From Nocardia macrotermitis (lineage in GTDB: Bacteria; Actinomycetota; Actinomycetes; Mycobacteriales; Mycobacteriaceae): a stretch of DNA of 64,000 nt. Position numbers and translations under genes: made by a program. The notes beneath the pieces were generated by a model. That model was not told the origin of the DNA. It worked only from the letters and a program-made list of their open reading frames with translations, and ran no database searches. Positions within the stretch are counted from its first letter, which is position 1; every line of letters starts with the position of its first letter. Location of the stretch: the NCBI RefSeq assembly GCF_009604405.1, contig NZ_WEGK01000018.1, positions 62,001 to 126,000 of the forward strand, in the 5' to 3' direction. Shown here piece after piece: positions 9,215-17,135 of this stretch.

Positions 9215-9583
9215 GTGACCGCATCGCTCGAGATCAGGGTGACCCACTTGGAACATATCGCTGCCGCCACCACCGGCCGTGTCGACAAACTAGAGGCAAC
9301 CGTCGCCGCCAACCACGACAAGGTGCTCGAGGAATTCGGCCGAGTACACGGCACCCTCCAAGACGTGCGCGAGGAGTTCGCTGTAGTGCATGGGGAGCTT
9401 GCCGGTGTGCATGGGGAGCTTGCCGGTGTGCGTGAAGAGTTCGCGGTAGTGCACGGGGAGCTTGCCGGTGTGCGTGAAGAGTTCCGGACTGTGAACGCCA
9501 GGCTGGATCGGCATGACGCCATGTTCCGCGAACAAGGGGATCTGTTGCGGGAGATTCTCAACCGGCTTCCAGCTAGGGACTGA
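9215..9583 (+). CDS. Small coiled-coil protein with heptad-encoding 21-bp repeats
   Basis: A 122-aa protein, GTG start with GAGAGGA upstream. I do not recognise a family beyond coiled-coil. From about residue 49 the sequence alternates VHGELAG and VREEFA heptads, and the DNA shows near-perfect 21-bp direct repeats at about 9389-9470 (GTGCATGGGGAGCTTGCCGG and variants). One repeat is exactly one heptad, so copy-number changes keep both the frame and the helical register. There is no signal peptide or membrane segment. Its 3' end overlaps the convergent FUSC gene by 11 bp. A role in oligomerisation or scaffolding is inference. Confidence 0.7.
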   Translation: MTASLEIRVTHLEHIAAATTGRVDKLEATVAANHDKVLEEFGRVHGTLQDVREEFAVVHGELAGVHGELAGVREEFAVVHGELAGVREEFRTVNARLDRHDAMFREQGDLLREILNRLPARD

Positions 9584-11489
9584 GTATGACTGGGCTTCCG
9601 GTGGCGGCCGGGAGCCCAGTTCGTCGTGGAGGCAGTCCGGCCAGGGATCGTGCGGTGAGGCGCAGGCGGGTGGTGCCGTTGACCAGACGCCAGAGGTCTT
9701 CTCGCGGCATGCGTTTGGTGCCGCGTTCGGCGAGGTAGCCGCGCACGGCCTCGTCCAGGCGCAGATCGGCGGTGCGGGTGCGGGCCGGATCGGGTGGGGC
9801 CTGGCGCAGGCCCAGTGCCCATTCGACCGCACCGGCGAGATAGTCGCCGCCCTGGTGGTAGGCGTCGGCGAGATCGTCGCGCACCACCTTGCCCGCGCCG
9901 CGGGGCCAGAACAGCGTACCCACCACGAGGCTGACCAGACAGCCGATGGCCACGTCCTGCACCCGCAGCACGCCGACCTGCCAGCCCACCGGAACCAGGA
10001 GGTTGTACAACACGGATACGGTCAGGGTGAAGGCCGCCTGTCCGATCGCGAACGGGGCGATCCCCGGCGCGTAGGCGGCGATCAGCGTGACCAGCGGTAG
10101 CGCGATCCACAGCGCGACCTGGCCGGTGCCGATCACCGACAGCAGCGCCGCGCCGAGGGCGAATCCGACGACGGTGCCCGCCAATGCGCGCAATGCCGTC
10201 GCTCCCGTGGCCGCCGCGCTGGTGCGCAGCACCGACAATGTGCCCAGCACCACCCAGAACGCGTGCTGCACCCCGCTCAGATCGGCCACCGCGGTCGCCG
10301 CGGCCAGTCCCACCGCGCCACGCACACTGTTCAGGAACCACACCGATCGGAGGCTGGTATGTCCGAGGGTGAGTCCGCCGAGGGAGCTCAGCACTCCGAA
10401 GCGTCGGAGCGGATGCACCGATACTGTTGTAGCGCTGTCGGATTCGTTCGATTCATCGGTTCGGCCGACGACCACCAGCGCATCGCGGGCGGCGGTGCGG
10501 GCACCGAAACCGAGCGTGCGCGCGTGGAAGGACAGGTCCACCGCGGCGGCGTATCCGGCCCCACCGGTGTCCATGTGCCGCAGCACGGTCACGCTCTGCT
10601 CGAGCGCCTGATCCAGGCGGTCCAGGTCCGGATCGGTGGTGTCGCCGTCCAGTAGTTCCGCGACATCGTGCAGTACCGAACCGATGGCGGTGAACAGTTC
10701 CTTCTCCACCTCGATGACCGCGCTCAGATCGGGATGCTCGGTCAGGCAGTCGTTCAGGAGTCCGGTGAGCCACTCCATGATTCCGGCGGCTCCCGCCAGC
10801 GCCTGATCCGAGGTGGTCAGACCCGTCGGCCGGTACGGCTGGGCGGTGAACAACTCCATCAGCCGATGTTTGGCCTCGATGGTCGCCGATTTCGCGGCTG
10901 CGTCGTCGGCCCCGCGCAACGCGGCATCCAGGCGCTCACCCAGGGTGCGCGCCAACGTCGCCGTGGCCGCTCGCACCCGGTCCGCGCCGGGTCGCGGCGC
11001 GATCAGCAGTACCGCCGCGGTCCCCACCACCGAGGCCAGCCACCAGCCCGCCAGCCGGGACGGAATCGCCTCCATCGACCCCGGCGACGCCGCGGGCAAT
11101 ACGAACGCCAACAGCGCGGCCGTCCCACCGGCCGCCACATTCGGCCCGATGACCCCGGCGAACAACACCGCGAATCCGACCAGCAGCGTCACCACCACCG
11201 CGGGCCAGACCGCCGCGTGCACCGCGGTCCCGATGGTCAGCAGCACACTGCCCACCACGGCGAGACCGAGATGGGCGAGCAGTTTGTCCCTGCGACTGCC
11301 ACCGAAGGAGGCCATCACCAGCGTCGCGAACCCGCCGAACGCCGCGAACGTCGCCATCTCCAGATTGCCGATCCCCTCGGCGGTCAACGCGAACAGTCCC
11401 GGCACGACGAGCGCGGCCCGCAGCGCCCGGAACGCAGCGGGAGTGGACCACAGCGCCGCCACCCGGGCGCGGGGTTCGATCATGGACAT
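9573..11489 (-). CDS. FUSC family integral membrane protein (aromatic acid/fusaric acid exporter-like)
   Basis: About 638 aa. The frame opens at two nearby methionines (11489 and 11483) without a strong ribosome site, so the start is uncertain by two codons. An N-terminal cluster of hydrophobic helices is followed by a soluble helical region (about 190-370). A second helix cluster includes GVQHAFWVVLGTLSVLRTSA, the hallmark of FUSC-type pumps. The architecture matches putative aromatic-compound exporters and YccS-like proteins. Its promoter region is the 58-bp repeat array. The substrate is not deducible. Confidence 0.85.
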   Translation of the reverse strand: MSMIEPRARVAALWSTPAAFRALRAALVVPGLFALTAEGIGNLEMATFAAFGGFATLVMASFGGSRRDKLLAHLGLAVVGSVLLTIGTAVHAAVWPAVVVTLLVGFAVLFAGVIGPNVAAGGTAALLAFVLPAASPGSMEAIPSRLAGWWLASVVGTAAVLLIAPRPGADRVRAATATLARTLGERLDAALRGADDAAAKSATIEAKHRLMELFTAQPYRPTGLTTSDQALAGAAGIMEWLTGLLNDCLTEHPDLSAVIEVEKELFTAIGSVLHDVAELLDGDTTDPDLDRLDQALEQSVTVLRHMDTGGAGYAAAVDLSFHARTLGFGARTAARDALVVVGRTDESNESDSATTVSVHPLRRFGVLSSLGGLTLGHTSLRSVWFLNSVRGAVGLAAATAVADLSGVQHAFWVVLGTLSVLRTSAAATGATALRALAGTVVGFALGAALLSVIGTGQVALWIALPLVTLIAAYAPGIAPFAIGQAAFTLTVSVLYNLLVPVGWQVGVLRVQDVAIGCLVSLVVGTLFWPRGAGKVVRDDLADAYHQGGDYLAGAVEWALGLRQAPPDPARTRTADLRLDEAVRGYLAERGTKRMPREDLWRLVNGTTRLRLTARSLAGLPPRRTGLPAATGSPVILSP

Positions 11490-11525
11490 ACAGTACGTTC
11501 GGCCGCACGTCGTGTCCCCGCCGTC

Positions 11526-12110
11526 GGCGAGAATTCGAGCGCCGCACACTCGTTTCCGATCCGGACCGATCCGGCGATGCCGTCGGTGAGAACATCAGCG
11601 TCGCACGCTTGTTGTCGGTGCGGTGGTCCGCGCGCAGCCGATGGTGAGAGCACCGGCGTCGCACGCTTGTTGTCGGTGCGGTGGTCCGCGCGCAGCCGAT
11701 GGTGAGAGCACCGGCGTCGCACGCTTGTTGTCGGTGCGGTGGTCCGCGCGCAGCCGATGGTGAGAGCACCGGCGTCGCACGCTTGTTGTCGGTGCGGTGG
11801 TCCGCGCGCAGCCGATGGTGAGAGCACCGGCGTCGCATGCTTGTTGTCGGTGCGGTGGTCCGCGCGCAGCCGATGGTGAGAGCACCGGCGTCGCACGCTT
11901 GTTGTCGGTGCGGTGGTCCGCGCGCAGCCGATGGTGAGAGCACCGGCGTCGCATGCTCGTTGTCGGTCCGGTGATCTGCGTGTGGCCGTTGGTGAGAGCA
12001 TCAGTGCCGTGCGTTTGTTGCTGGTCCGGTGTTCGTGTGTGGCCTTCGGTGAGAGCATCAGTGCCGCACGCTTATTGCTGGTTCGATGATCCGCGCATAG
12101 CCAACGGTGA
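11526..12110. repeat. 58-bp tandem repeat array (about ten units)
   Basis: Units of 57-60 bp start (at GGTGAGA or variant) near 11526, 11586, 11643, 11701, 11759, 11817, 11875, 11933, 11991 and 12048, with a truncated unit at 12106. The six units 11643-11990 are almost identical. Both edges are increasingly diverged, the pattern of a centrally expanding minisatellite. Each unit holds GCACCGGCGTCGCACGCTTG and GTCCGCGCGCAGCC. Adjacent units can pair CGGTGC with GCACCG. It fills the space between the divergent FUSC and SDR-fusion genes, so it lies in both 5' regions. No unique spacers exist, so it is not a CRISPR array. Confidence 0.95.
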
Positions 12111-12180
12111 TCCGGCGGGTGCCAGGCTGGGCTGGGGGGGAATGAACGGGATCGGTGCTCGCGTGGTTACGCTCGGATTC

Positions 12181-13542
12181 GTGGGCATCGAATGGTCGAG
12201 TGTCGTTGCCGTGCCTCGTGACGAGGTTTTCGCGTGGTTCGAGCGTCCGGGGGCGTTCGCCAGGCTCGCTCCGCCCTGGCAGCCGGTGCAGGTGCGGTCG
12301 GAGGCGAGGTCACTGGCCGACGGGCGCGCGGTCCTGCGCCTGCCGGGTGGTCTGTCCTGGGTGGCTCAGCATCGCGGGAGCGAGTACGACCCGCCGCATC
12401 GATTCGTGGACGAGGTCGTCGGCGACGGCCTCGGCACGCTGCCCGCCGGACTGCTGCCGTGGCGGCACACCCACGAGTTCGAGATCGTGGGCGCGGACCA
12501 TACCCGGGTGGTGGACCGCGTCGATTCCCCGGTGCCGGGGTTCGCGCTGCGGTCGATGTTCGCCTACCGGTCCCGGCAACTGGCCGACGATCTGGCCGCG
12601 CATCGGCTGGCCGCGGCGCACGGTCTCGGGCCGTCGGTCGTCGCGGTGACCGGTGCGAGCGGACTGGTCGGTGCCGCGCTCACCGCACTGCTGACCACCG
12701 GCGGGCACACCGTGATCCGGTTGGTCCGGCGCACGCCGTCCGGTCCCGACGAGCGTCGGTGGGATCCGGCCGATCCGGAGCCGGGGCTGTTGGCGGGCGT
12801 GGACGCGGTCGTGCATCTGGCCGGGGCGTCGATCGCGGGCCGGTTCACCGACGCGCACAAGCGTGCGATCGCCGACAGCAGGATCGAGCCCACGCGGCGG
12901 CTCGCCGATCTGGCCGCGAGGTCCGGGGTGCGCACCTTCGTCAGCGCCTCGGCGATCGGGTGGTACGGCGCCGACCGTGGGGACGAGCCGCTGACCGAGA
13001 ACAGTTCGCGCGGTACGGGTTTCCTCGCGGACCTGGTCACGGGCTGGGAGTCCGCCGCCACCGAGGTCGCCGATCGCGTCCGCGTGGTCACCGTCCGCAC
13101 CGGGATCGTCCAGTCACCGCGCGGCGGCACACTGCGGCTGCTGCGTCCGCTGTTCACGGCCGGGCTCGGCGGCCGCATCGGCGACGGCACGCAGTGGCTG
13201 TCCTGGATCGGAATCGATGATCTCGTCGAGGTCTACCACCGCGCGCTGTGGGACGCGAACCTCGTCGGACCGGTCAATGCTGTTGCGCCCCAACCGGTCA
13301 CGAACGCCGACTACACCCGAACCCTGGCCCGCGTAGTTCGTCGTCCCGCGCTGCTGCCGGTACCCGAATTCGGCCCGGCGCTGCTGCTGGGCACCGAGGG
13401 CGCTCGCGAACTGGCCGCCGCCAGCCAGCGCGTCCAACCCACCCGCCTCCAGGAGTCCGAACACCGATTCCGCACTCCCGCACTGGATTTCGCCCTACGC
13501 CACATCCTCGGCCGCACCCTCGACAACCGAACCCAGCGTTGA
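12181..13542 (+). CDS. SRPBCC-TIGR01777 fusion: NAD-dependent epimerase/SDR-type protein
   Basis: A 453-aa protein. Residues 1-150 form an SRPBCC (START-like) ligand-binding domain (SSVVAVPRDEVFAWFERPGA, WVAQHRGSEYDPPHRFVDE). From about residue 155 an extended SDR/epimerase of the TIGR01777 family begins with VVAVTGASGLVGAALTALL. It has VDAVVHLAGASIAGRF, SASAIGWYG and a DUF1731-type C-terminal segment ending PALDFALRHILG. GTG 12181 is chosen because related proteins begin at this point (MGIEWSSVV). An in-frame ATG at 12142 after a G-rich tract is the alternative. The substrate is unknown. Confidence 0.85.
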   Translation: MGIEWSSVVAVPRDEVFAWFERPGAFARLAPPWQPVQVRSEARSLADGRAVLRLPGGLSWVAQHRGSEYDPPHRFVDEVVGDGLGTLPAGLLPWRHTHEFEIVGADHTRVVDRVDSPVPGFALRSMFAYRSRQLADDLAAHRLAAAHGLGPSVVAVTGASGLVGAALTALLTTGGHTVIRLVRRTPSGPDERRWDPADPEPGLLAGVDAVVHLAGASIAGRFTDAHKRAIADSRIEPTRRLADLAARSGVRTFVSASAIGWYGADRGDEPLTENSSRGTGFLADLVTGWESAATEVADRVRVVTVRTGIVQSPRGGTLRLLRPLFTAGLGGRIGDGTQWLSWIGIDDLVEVYHRALWDANLVGPVNAVAPQPVTNADYTRTLARVVRRPALLPVPEFGPALLLGTEGARELAAASQRVQPTRLQESEHRFRTPALDFALRHILGRTLDNRTQR

Positions 13543-13600
13543 CGATTGCATCGACCGCGCATCGATAAGCGGTACGTGATCGCCGGAGGTTTCGTGGCGC

Positions 13601-13738
13601 TCAGTTGAGCGCGACGACCGCCGCCCCGTGGCGTTCCGCGGTGCCGCACTCGGTATATCCGGCACCGATCGTCGAGGTCAACGGGATGTAGCACGTTCCG
13701 CGAGACCGGCCCGCCGCGCCGACCCGAAACCGGCACAC
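13601..13738 (-). pseudogene. Possible C-terminal gene remnant or 46-aa ORF
   Basis: A short frame on the minus strand reads GTCYIPLTSTIGAGYTECGT, then ends in VVALN and a stop. Two cysteines and the balanced, protein-like composition contrast with the arginine-rich shadow frames of this genome. A GTG at 13738 would give 46 aa. No signal peptide or upstream domain remains, because upstream the frame runs antisense into the deazaflavin enzyme gene. It could be a decayed gene end, a small protein, or chance. A short dyad GCGCTCA-GT-TGAGCGC (13597-13612) spans the stop. I do not recognise the family. Confidence 0.25.
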
Positions 13739-13766
13739 CCCGGGCGATATCGGGAAGGATGGCCGT

Positions 13767-14186
13767 ATGAGCGACTGGAATGCGAATATCATCGCCGAGT
13801 TCCGGGCCAACGAGGGCCGGGTGGGTGGGCCCTTCGAGGGCGCGCCGATGCTGTTGCTGCACCATCGGGGCCGCAGGACCGGGCGTGACCTGGTGGCCCC
13901 GATGATGTACCTGGCCGACGAGCAGGACCCGGATCTCATCTACGTCTTCGCGTCCAAGGGCGGCGCGCCGACCGACCCGGACTGGTACCACAACCTCGTC
14001 GCCGCCGGATCCGCCGAGATCGAACGCGGCACCGCCACCTACCCGGTCACCGTCGCCGAGATCACCGGCCCGGATCGGGACCGGATCTACGACGAACAGG
14101 CCCGCCGCTATCCGGGATTCGCCGAATACGCGCAGAAGACAGCGGGCATCCGCACGATTCCGGTCGTCTCACTGCGTCGCGCCTGA
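13767..14186 (+). CDS. Deazaflavin (F420)-dependent nitroreductase family protein
   Basis: A 139-aa protein, close to the usual size of the Ddn/split-barrel F420 family. ATG follows GGAAGGA. The body LLLHHRGRRTGRDLVAPMMY, then IYVFASKGGAPTDPDWYHN, is the characteristic core: the RRTG region contacts the F420 phosphate and the DPDWYHNL segment is near-invariant. Such proteins use reduced F420 to reduce nitro-compounds, quinones or other electrophiles. They are expanded in mycolata. The TetR gene downstream is convergent and separated by 8 bp, so it is not an obvious operon partner. Confidence 0.9.
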   Translation: MSDWNANIIAEFRANEGRVGGPFEGAPMLLLHHRGRRTGRDLVAPMMYLADEQDPDLIYVFASKGGAPTDPDWYHNLVAAGSAEIERGTATYPVTVAEITGPDRDRIYDEQARRYPGFAEYAQKTAGIRTIPVVSLRRA

Positions 14187-14194
14187 CCCATCGG

Positions 14195-14863
14195 TTATCC
14201 GAATCGCATTGCCGTACGCAGGATTTCGTCATCCAGCGGCGGCCCCGGCAGCGGATGGGCAGCCTCCCCGCGCAGCCCGTCCAGCAGGATCCCCAGATGT
14301 CGCCGCCAGACATCCGGGGCCTGCTCCCGCACCCCCTCGGTCGCCCGCACAACCGACCACAGCAGTAACCCGACATCGCTGACATCGACATCCGTCCGCA
14401 GCGCACCCGACTCCCGCACCCGTGCGATCAGTTGATGAAACAGCTTGTGCCCCTGCTGTTTCGCGACCTCGATGGGACTGTCCGGCGGTAGCGAACGCAC
14501 GCAGATATCGGTGAATCCGCGATCGCGGGCCTGCCACTGCGCCAGCGCGGTCAGATGCTCGACCAGGCCCGCCCACGGATCCTCGGCCCGCAGCGCGGCC
14601 TCGGCGCTGCGCACCGATTCCCACACCTGATCCAGCAGCGCCTCGCCGATCAGGTCCTCGCGGGTCGGGAAGTGGTTGTAGAGCGTGCCGATGCTGACTC
14701 CCGCATCGCGTGCGATGGCATTGAGTGAGGCGTCGAGCCCGTCGGCGGCGAACCGCGCGCGGGCCGTGGTCACGACCTTGTCCCGATTGTCACGGGCATC
14801 CCGACGCCGCGGCCGCGCCGTCGGAGCGTTCGCGATACTCCCGTGCTCGGCCGCGTCCACCAT
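14195..14863 (-). CDS. TetR/AcrR family transcriptional repressor
   Basis: A 222-aa protein. The N-terminal TetR helix-turn-helix is clear: VVTTARARFAADGLDASLNA, then DAGVSIGTLYNHFPTREDL (about residues 30-78). The C-terminal half is a helical ligand-binding domain. It is divergent from the short-chain dehydrogenase gene at 14969, and the 105-bp gap holds a nested dyad (14906-14944). Control of both genes by this repressor is the natural inference. Confidence 0.93.
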   Translation of the reverse strand: MVDAAEHGSIANAPTARPRRRDARDNRDKVVTTARARFAADGLDASLNAIARDAGVSIGTLYNHFPTREDLIGEALLDQVWESVRSAEAALRAEDPWAGLVEHLTALAQWQARDRGFTDICVRSLPPDSPIEVAKQQGHKLFHQLIARVRESGALRTDVDVSDVGLLLWSVVRATEGVREQAPDVWRRHLGILLDGLRGEAAHPLPGPPLDDEILRTAMRFG

Positions 14864-14905
14864 GACATCAGCCTAACAAGTTGAACGACCACTCGACTTC
14901 GAGCT

Positions 14906-14944
14906 AAGTTGAGAAGGTGCTCAAATTGAGTGACTTCTCAACTT
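14906..14944. promoter_or_regulatory. Nested palindromic operator between TetR and SDR genes
   Basis: Perfect 11-bp inverted repeats AAGTTGAGAAG (14906-14916) and CTTCTCAACTT (14934-14944) flank an inner dyad CTCAA-A-TTGAG (14920-14930), giving four TTGAG/CTCAA half-sites in 39 bp. Another AAGTTGAA lies at 14879-14886, next to the TetR start. The layout suggests two TetR dimers bound side by side over the divergent promoters and close to the SDR ribosome site. Confidence 0.8.
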
Positions 14945-14968
14945 CATCGAACTCGAAAGGAACTCGTC

Positions 14969-15673
14969 ATGCCTCATCTGGCAGTCTTCGGCGCAGGTCC
15001 CGCACTCGGTCTGGCCGCCGCGCGGCGCTTCGGTCGCGAGGGTTACTCGGTCACGCTGATCGCACGCAACGGTGACACCCTCGATGGGCTCCGGCGGAGT
15101 CTGGCTGCCGACGGCATCACCGCCGACATCCTGCTTGCCGACCTCACCGACGATGCGCAGGTCGACATCGCGCTGGCGAATCTTCGTGGCCGCCACGGCA
15201 TTCCGGATGTATTGCTCTACTCGCCCGGTGGCGTCGAACGCCTCCCGGTGAACGCCCTGGACCTGGACGCGGACACCCTGCGAACCTGGTTGCCGCTGAA
15301 TCTGACCACCCCCGTGCGCATCTTGCACGCCCTGCTGCCGGAGATGGTGCGGCGCGGATCGGGCGCGGTGCTGGTCGCGCAGGGCAGTGCGATACACGAT
15401 GCGCAGCCCGCCCTGGCAAGCGTCGGCATCCCGCAATCGGGTCTGCTCAATTACCTGCGTTCGGTGGATCGACAGGTACGCCCGGCGGGGGTGCGCGTGG
15501 GTAGTCTGCAAATCAGCAGGTTGATCGAGACGAGTGCGGCGCAGCGACTCTACGACTCCGGGCATTTCGCCTCGGTCGAGCCGAACGAGGTCGAACGCAT
15601 CGCACCCGATGCGTTGGCTGCGGAACTGTTCGAGATGGCCACGACCGATACGGAGGTGGAGCGCGCTGCGTGA
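14969..15673 (+). CDS. SDR family NAD(P)-dependent oxidoreductase
   Basis: A 234-aa protein. ATG 14969 is preferred over 14930 because AAAGGA precedes it by 8 nt and it opens at the Rossmann strand MPHLAVFGAGPALGLAAAR. The nucleotide loop is GAGPALG rather than the common TGxxxGIG, a variant seen in atypical SDRs. The expected Ser/Tyr/Lys triad is not clean. QGSAIHDAQP sits where Ser should be, and no YxxxK is obvious after it, so catalysis may differ or be lost. A strong terminator follows at 15692. Confidence 0.8.
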   Translation: MPHLAVFGAGPALGLAAARRFGREGYSVTLIARNGDTLDGLRRSLAADGITADILLADLTDDAQVDIALANLRGRHGIPDVLLYSPGGVERLPVNALDLDADTLRTWLPLNLTTPVRILHALLPEMVRRGSGAVLVAQGSAIHDAQPALASVGIPQSGLLNYLRSVDRQVRPAGVRVGSLQISRLIETSAAQRLYDSGHFASVEPNEVERIAPDALAAELFEMATTDTEVERAA

Positions 15674-15691
15674 GAGCCCGCCGCGGACGAC

Positions 15692-15721
15692 GAGACCCTC
15701 CGGTCGGTACCGGAGGGTCTC
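15692..15721. terminator. Bidirectional hairpin between SDR and NDH-2 genes
   Basis: Perfect 12-bp arms GAGACCCTCCGG (15692-15703) and CCGGAGGGTCTC (15710-15721) enclose a 6-nt loop. The hairpin lies in the 58 bp between the convergent gene ends. No U-tract follows, as is common in high-GC actinobacteria. Confidence 0.85.
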
Positions 15722-15731
15722 GGGGGAACGG

Positions 15732-17024
15732 CTATGCCGCTCGGCGTTGTTCGGCCGGTGGGGCCGCGGCGACCTTCGCGCTCTCCGCGAAGCCCGGACG
15801 CCCGGTGCCGATGAACGCGACCAGCCAGGACGCCACCGCGATGAACCGGTTGCGGAATCCGACCAGGTAGAACAGGTGCACCGCGAGCCACGCGGTCCAC
15901 GCGATCAGACCGGTGAACTTCATCTTGTCGTTGACCTTGGTGACCGCGCTGAACCGGCTGATCACCGCCATGGATCCCTTGTCCCAGTAGACGAACGGGG
16001 TGCCGGGCTGCTTCTTGCGACGGATGATGTCCGCGACGTGGCGGCCCTCCTGCATCGCGGTGGGCGACTGGCCCGGGTAGCCGTTCAGCGAGGTCATATC
16101 GCCGATGGCGTAGATGTCGGCGTGGCCTCCGACGGTGCAGTCCTGATTGATCAGCAGCCGCCCCGCGCGATCGGTCTCGCAGCCGGTGGCCTCGGCCAGC
16201 AGCCCGGCGAAACCGCCCGCGGCCACGCCCGCCGACCACACCACGGTCTCGGCGGCGATACCGCGCTCGACACCGTCCTTGGTCTTGACCGTCACCTTGC
16301 CGTCGTCGATATCGGTGACGAACGTATCGAGCAACACCTCGACGCCGTTGCGGGTCAACGACTCTCGCGCGTACTCGGACAGGTTGCCGCCGAACGGGGG
16401 CAGCACCGCACCGGCGCCCTCCACCAGGGCGACCGAAATCTCTTGGCGGTAATACCTTTTCGCGAGTTCCTTGAGCTGTCCGGCGACCTCGACCCCGGTC
16501 GGCCCGGCGCCGACGACCACGAAGCTCAGCAGCCGCTCGCGGGTGGCCTGATCGGCCCCGGCGGCCTCGGCGAAGACGCGCTCGATCTGCGCGCGCAGCC
16601 GCTCGGCGTCGGCGATGGTCTTGAGCGAATAGGTCTTCTCGGCGAAATCGTCACGGCCGAAATAGGATTGGTTCGCACCGGTGGCCGCGATCAGCGAGCC
16701 GTAGCGGATCCGGCGCGCGCCCTGTTCGGTCTCGTAGGTGAGTACCGCGGCGTCGGCGTCGATCTCGGTGACCTTGCCCAGCCGCACATCCGCACCCTTG
16801 TGCCGGCGCAGCACCTGCGCGATCGGCGGGGCGATGTCTGTGGCGGGGAGCACACCCGTCGCAACCTGGTACAGCAGTGGCTGGAACAAATGCTCCGGCG
16901 TACTCGAGATGAGTACGAAATCCACCCCCGATTTGCTCAACTGCTTCGCGGCGGCGAGCCCGCCGAAGCCCGATCCGACGATGACGACATCCGCGGCTTC
17001 GATACCCGCATCCACGTGTTGCAT
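15732..17024 (-). CDS. ndh: Type II NADH dehydrogenase (NDH-2)
   Basis: A 430-aa protein with AGAAGGAGG directly upstream of its ATG, the best ribosome site in this region. It has an N-terminal FAD Rossmann motif VVIVGSGFGGLAAAK (13-27) and a second NADH Rossmann motif VVVGAGPTGVEVAGQL (about 168-183). The IYAIGDMTSLNG signature precedes the NDH-2-specific quinone segment SPTAMQEGRHVAD. The C-terminus has a membrane-associating hydrophobic stretch (TAWLAVHLFYLVGFRNRF). It transfers electrons from NADH to menaquinone without proton pumping. It is divergent from a LysR gene. Many actinobacteria carry two ndh copies, and which one this is cannot be told. Confidence 0.9.
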   Translation of the reverse strand: MQHVDAGIEAADVVIVGSGFGGLAAAKQLSKSGVDFVLISSTPEHLFQPLLYQVATGVLPATDIAPPIAQVLRRHKGADVRLGKVTEIDADAAVLTYETEQGARRIRYGSLIAATGANQSYFGRDDFAEKTYSLKTIADAERLRAQIERVFAEAAGADQATRERLLSFVVVGAGPTGVEVAGQLKELAKRYYRQEISVALVEGAGAVLPPFGGNLSEYARESLTRNGVEVLLDTFVTDIDDGKVTVKTKDGVERGIAAETVVWSAGVAAGGFAGLLAEATGCETDRAGRLLINQDCTVGGHADIYAIGDMTSLNGYPGQSPTAMQEGRHVADIIRRKKQPGTPFVYWDKGSMAVISRFSAVTKVNDKMKFTGLIAWTAWLAVHLFYLVGFRNRFIAVASWLVAFIGTGRPGFAESAKVAAAPPAEQRRAA

Positions 17025-17091
17025 GACAACCTCCTTCTGTCATTAGTAAACGCGATCCGGAAGGGGACTGTTCCACGGGTCAGGGCGCATA

Positions 17092-17114
17092 ATTCAGATG
17101 ACTCTTATCTGGAT
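17092..17114. promoter_or_regulatory. LysR-type dyad upstream of LysR and ndh
   Basis: ATTCAGAT (17092-17099) and ATCTGGAT (17107-17114) form a 7-of-8 inverted repeat with a 7-nt spacer. It lies 22 bp before the LysR start and 68 bp from the ndh start. LysR activators usually bind interrupted dyads of about this size (T-N11-A type) in such divergent gaps. Binding is inference. Confidence 0.5.
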
Positions 17115-17135
17115 CTCTCATGAATGGAGTTCGTG

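Noticed and set aside
10936..12058. Three long minus-strand frames rich in repeated CDAGALTIGCARTTAPTTS peptides
   Set aside because: They are the 58-bp array read in all three frames (58 is not a multiple of 3), and one extends antisense into the FUSC gene.
11526..12110. Possible CRISPR array
   Set aside because: Units are continuous with no unique spacers, and no cas genes are present.
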